Shown here: positions 62,926 through 64,000 of the stretch, piece by piece
How the letters are laid out: every line of letters begins with the position of its first letter
Numbering within the stretch: the first letter of the stretch is position 1
Assembly (NCBI GenBank): GCA_964627935.1
Contig: CAZVLB010000013.1
Span: 87,437-151,436 of the forward strand
Direction of reading: 5' to 3'
DNA length: 64,000 nucleotides
Source of the DNA: JAABVY01 sp964627935
GTDB taxonomy: Bacteria > Zixibacteria > MSB-5A5 > JAABVY01
The notes under the pieces: model-generated
Databases searched by the model: none
Seen by the model: the letters and a program-made list of their open reading frames with translations, nothing else
Told to the model about the DNA's origin: nothing
Position numbers and translations under genes: made by a program

Positions 62926-63795
62926 ATGTACAACAAAAAGTATGTCGGGCTGACAGCCGTAGTTTTTGTAATCGGCTTTTTACTTCTGGGCACGCTTTTC
63001 TGGGGATGTTCCTCAGACAGCACCAGCTCGACAATCGTGCAGGGTAATCTTGATGATCCGCTTTTCACAGCTATCCGGGCCGATCTGGATGATGCGGTGG
63101 ATTCGATTCTTGCCAACATTCATGCCCCGCTTGACAATCGCTGGGGTTTCCCGCTGGATTCGACAAACTGGCAGGATGAGCAGGATGAATGGTGGTTCGG
63201 GCCATTGAATCCCGATGATACCGCTGATTATGAATATTCTGATGATGGCTGGCATACGCTGTATGTTGTACATTTGACAGCCTCCGGTTCACAGGTGTTC
63301 TACGATAGCGTGGGTTTCTTTGTCAATGGCAGCCCGTGGATGATGTATACGACCGATGTTGACGAGGTTAAGTATCGCGGTTCCTATCAGGTTGATGATG
63401 ATGAGGGCGGCGAGACCCTGACATTGAATTATACCACACGTGTTGATGTAAACAATGTCAATACCACTCAGGCTGATGCCAATGGTACGGCCCTGGTGGG
63501 TGTTACCTCGGAATACACCGAGGGCGCATCGAGTGTGGTCGAGGTGTTCGATTTTGATGTCAGTTTCGAGGAATTGAAATTCAATCGTATCGCGACCGAC
63601 AACTGGGATACATATTCCGGAGTCGAGGGTGAAGCGGATGTGGTTCTGACATATTCAGCAGAAACCACAACCGGCGATAATGTAGTCGCACTCGATCAGG
63701 ACTGGACGATAAAGATAACATTCGAGGGCAATGTGGCTCATATCGACGCAACGCTGGAGAATACCCGCTGGTCATATGACCATAATATACAGTAG
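62926..63795 (+). CDS. Membrane-anchored protein or lipoprotein of unknown function
   Basis: 289 residues with GAGGAGAGGG before the ATG. The N-terminal hydrophobic run VVFVIGFLLLGTLFWGC ends in a Cys28, but W at -2 makes a poor lipobox. The mature part is Asp/Ser/Thr-rich with beta pattern (WHTLYVVHLTASGSQVFYDS, VFDFDVSFEELKFNRIATD, TIKITFEGNVAHIDATLE). It follows argF by 23 bp but has its own terminator. No family recognised. Confidence 0.75.
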   Translation: MYNKKYVGLTAVVFVIGFLLLGTLFWGCSSDSTSSTIVQGNLDDPLFTAIRADLDDAVDSILANIHAPLDNRWGFPLDSTNWQDEQDEWWFGPLNPDDTADYEYSDDGWHTLYVVHLTASGSQVFYDSVGFFVNGSPWMMYTTDVDEVKYRGSYQVDDDEGGETLTLNYTTRVDVNNVNTTQADANGTALVGVTSEYTEGASSVVEVFDFDVSFEELKFNRIATDNWDTYSGVEGEADVVLTYSAETTTGDNVVALDQDWTIKITFEGNVAHIDATLENTRWSYDHNIQ

Positions 63796-63827
63796 TATTC
63801 TGTACACATTGAGAATTTACACACCGG

Positions 63828-63857
63828 CCCCTGCCTGCATATCAGGCAGGGGTTTTT
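63828..63857 (+). terminator. Terminator after the last complete gene
   Basis: Perfect 10-pair stem CCCCTGCCTG / CAGGCAGGGG with loop CATAT, then five T. Confidence 0.85.
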
Positions 63858-63886
63858 CATTGCAAGGGGGATAGGGGTGTGTATAT

Positions 63887-63918
63887 CGGCAGTTCACCAC
63901 TTCGTTAAAGAACTGCCG
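63887..63918. repeat. Nine-pair inverted repeat near the window end
   Basis: CGGCAGTTC (63887-63895) / GAACTGCCG (63910-63918), 14-base loop, no T-run. The G+C-richer sequence that follows to 64000 has no coding frame and may belong to a repeat element that continues beyond the edge. Confidence 0.5.
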
Positions 63919-64000
63919 CAACATCTTGCAAATGTGCGTGGCGTACGTTAAGCCTGTCCGGCCCATGACGGATGCGCCGCGGAATGACACTTCTCCGGGA

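Overview
The window reads as a chromosomal segment of an uncultured Gram-negative bacterium of the FCB superphylum, most like candidate phylum Zixibacteria or a close relative. This is inferred, not proven. Secreted proteases end either in a type IX-secretion-like sorting domain (FPNPFN...GVYFYRL) or in an unusual dockerin-like pair of SDAVYIVNYVF repeats. A 31-residue COX24/bS22-type basic protein, a YtxJ-type thiol protein, outer-membrane barrels, lipoproteins and Ig-like lipoproteins of the GGPPDETPP type all fit. Promoters that can be read are TTGACA / TAnnnT with 16-18 bp spacing. The genome is dense, with many 1-14 base gene overlaps and frequent TTG starts.

Layout. (1) 1-6498: the right end of what looks like a contractile-injection-system (eCIS / phage-tail-like) locus. 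It holds the last 27 codons of an upstream gene, a gpD/VgrG-like hub protein with five 14-residue tail repeats, a 934-residue protein with a peptidoglycan-binding domain and a metzincin-like zinc site, and an unknown 472-residue protein. (2) 6498-9839: xseA, xseB, a polyprenyl diphosphate synthase and NAD kinase. (3) 9934-16629: a secreted subtilisin and an LVIVD-repeat protein, translationally coupled and both with a C-terminal sorting domain, then a small exported protein. (4) 16696-24583: LapA-like, TPR and SPOR-domain envelope proteins, then mutS-mutL-miaA. (5) 24724-28795: LysM transglycosylase, SppA, FmdB-type zinc ribbon, HU and the tiny basic protein. (6) 28915-36187: a very large gingipain-like (C25) protease on the minus strand, a YtxJ-like protein, and two paralogous outer-membrane barrels. 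(7) 36569-45574: tyrS, TPR lipoprotein, Ig-like lipoprotein, a class A penicillin-binding protein, a signal-peptidase-I homologue lacking both catalytic residues, and a membrane-anchored AlbA_2/Schlafen-type protein. (8) 45618-47296: tRNA-Leu(CAA), then an A+T-rich accessory patch with a PIN-like gene and a promoter-to-terminator stretch that may be a small RNA. (9) 47297-49600: C10 (streptopain-like) protease with thrombospondin type 3 repeats and a dockerin-like end. (10) 49668-58995: sixA, then yicC-gmk-rpoZ-topA-xerC-hslV, a small ORF, a DASS transporter, and hslU from its own promoter. (11) 59142-63795: polysaccharide deacetylase, glycosyltransferase, LiaF-like membrane protein, argF and an anchored unknown protein.

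Most of the window is housekeeping: mismatch repair, exonuclease VII, topoisomerase, HslUV and cell-wall synthesis. The accessory parts that deserve attention are the injection-system end with its metzincin candidate effector, the pseudo-signal-peptidase/AlbA_2 membrane pair behind the penicillin-binding protein, and the A+T-rich PIN-like patch beside tRNA-Leu. No CRISPR array, insertion sequence or rRNA gene was seen.
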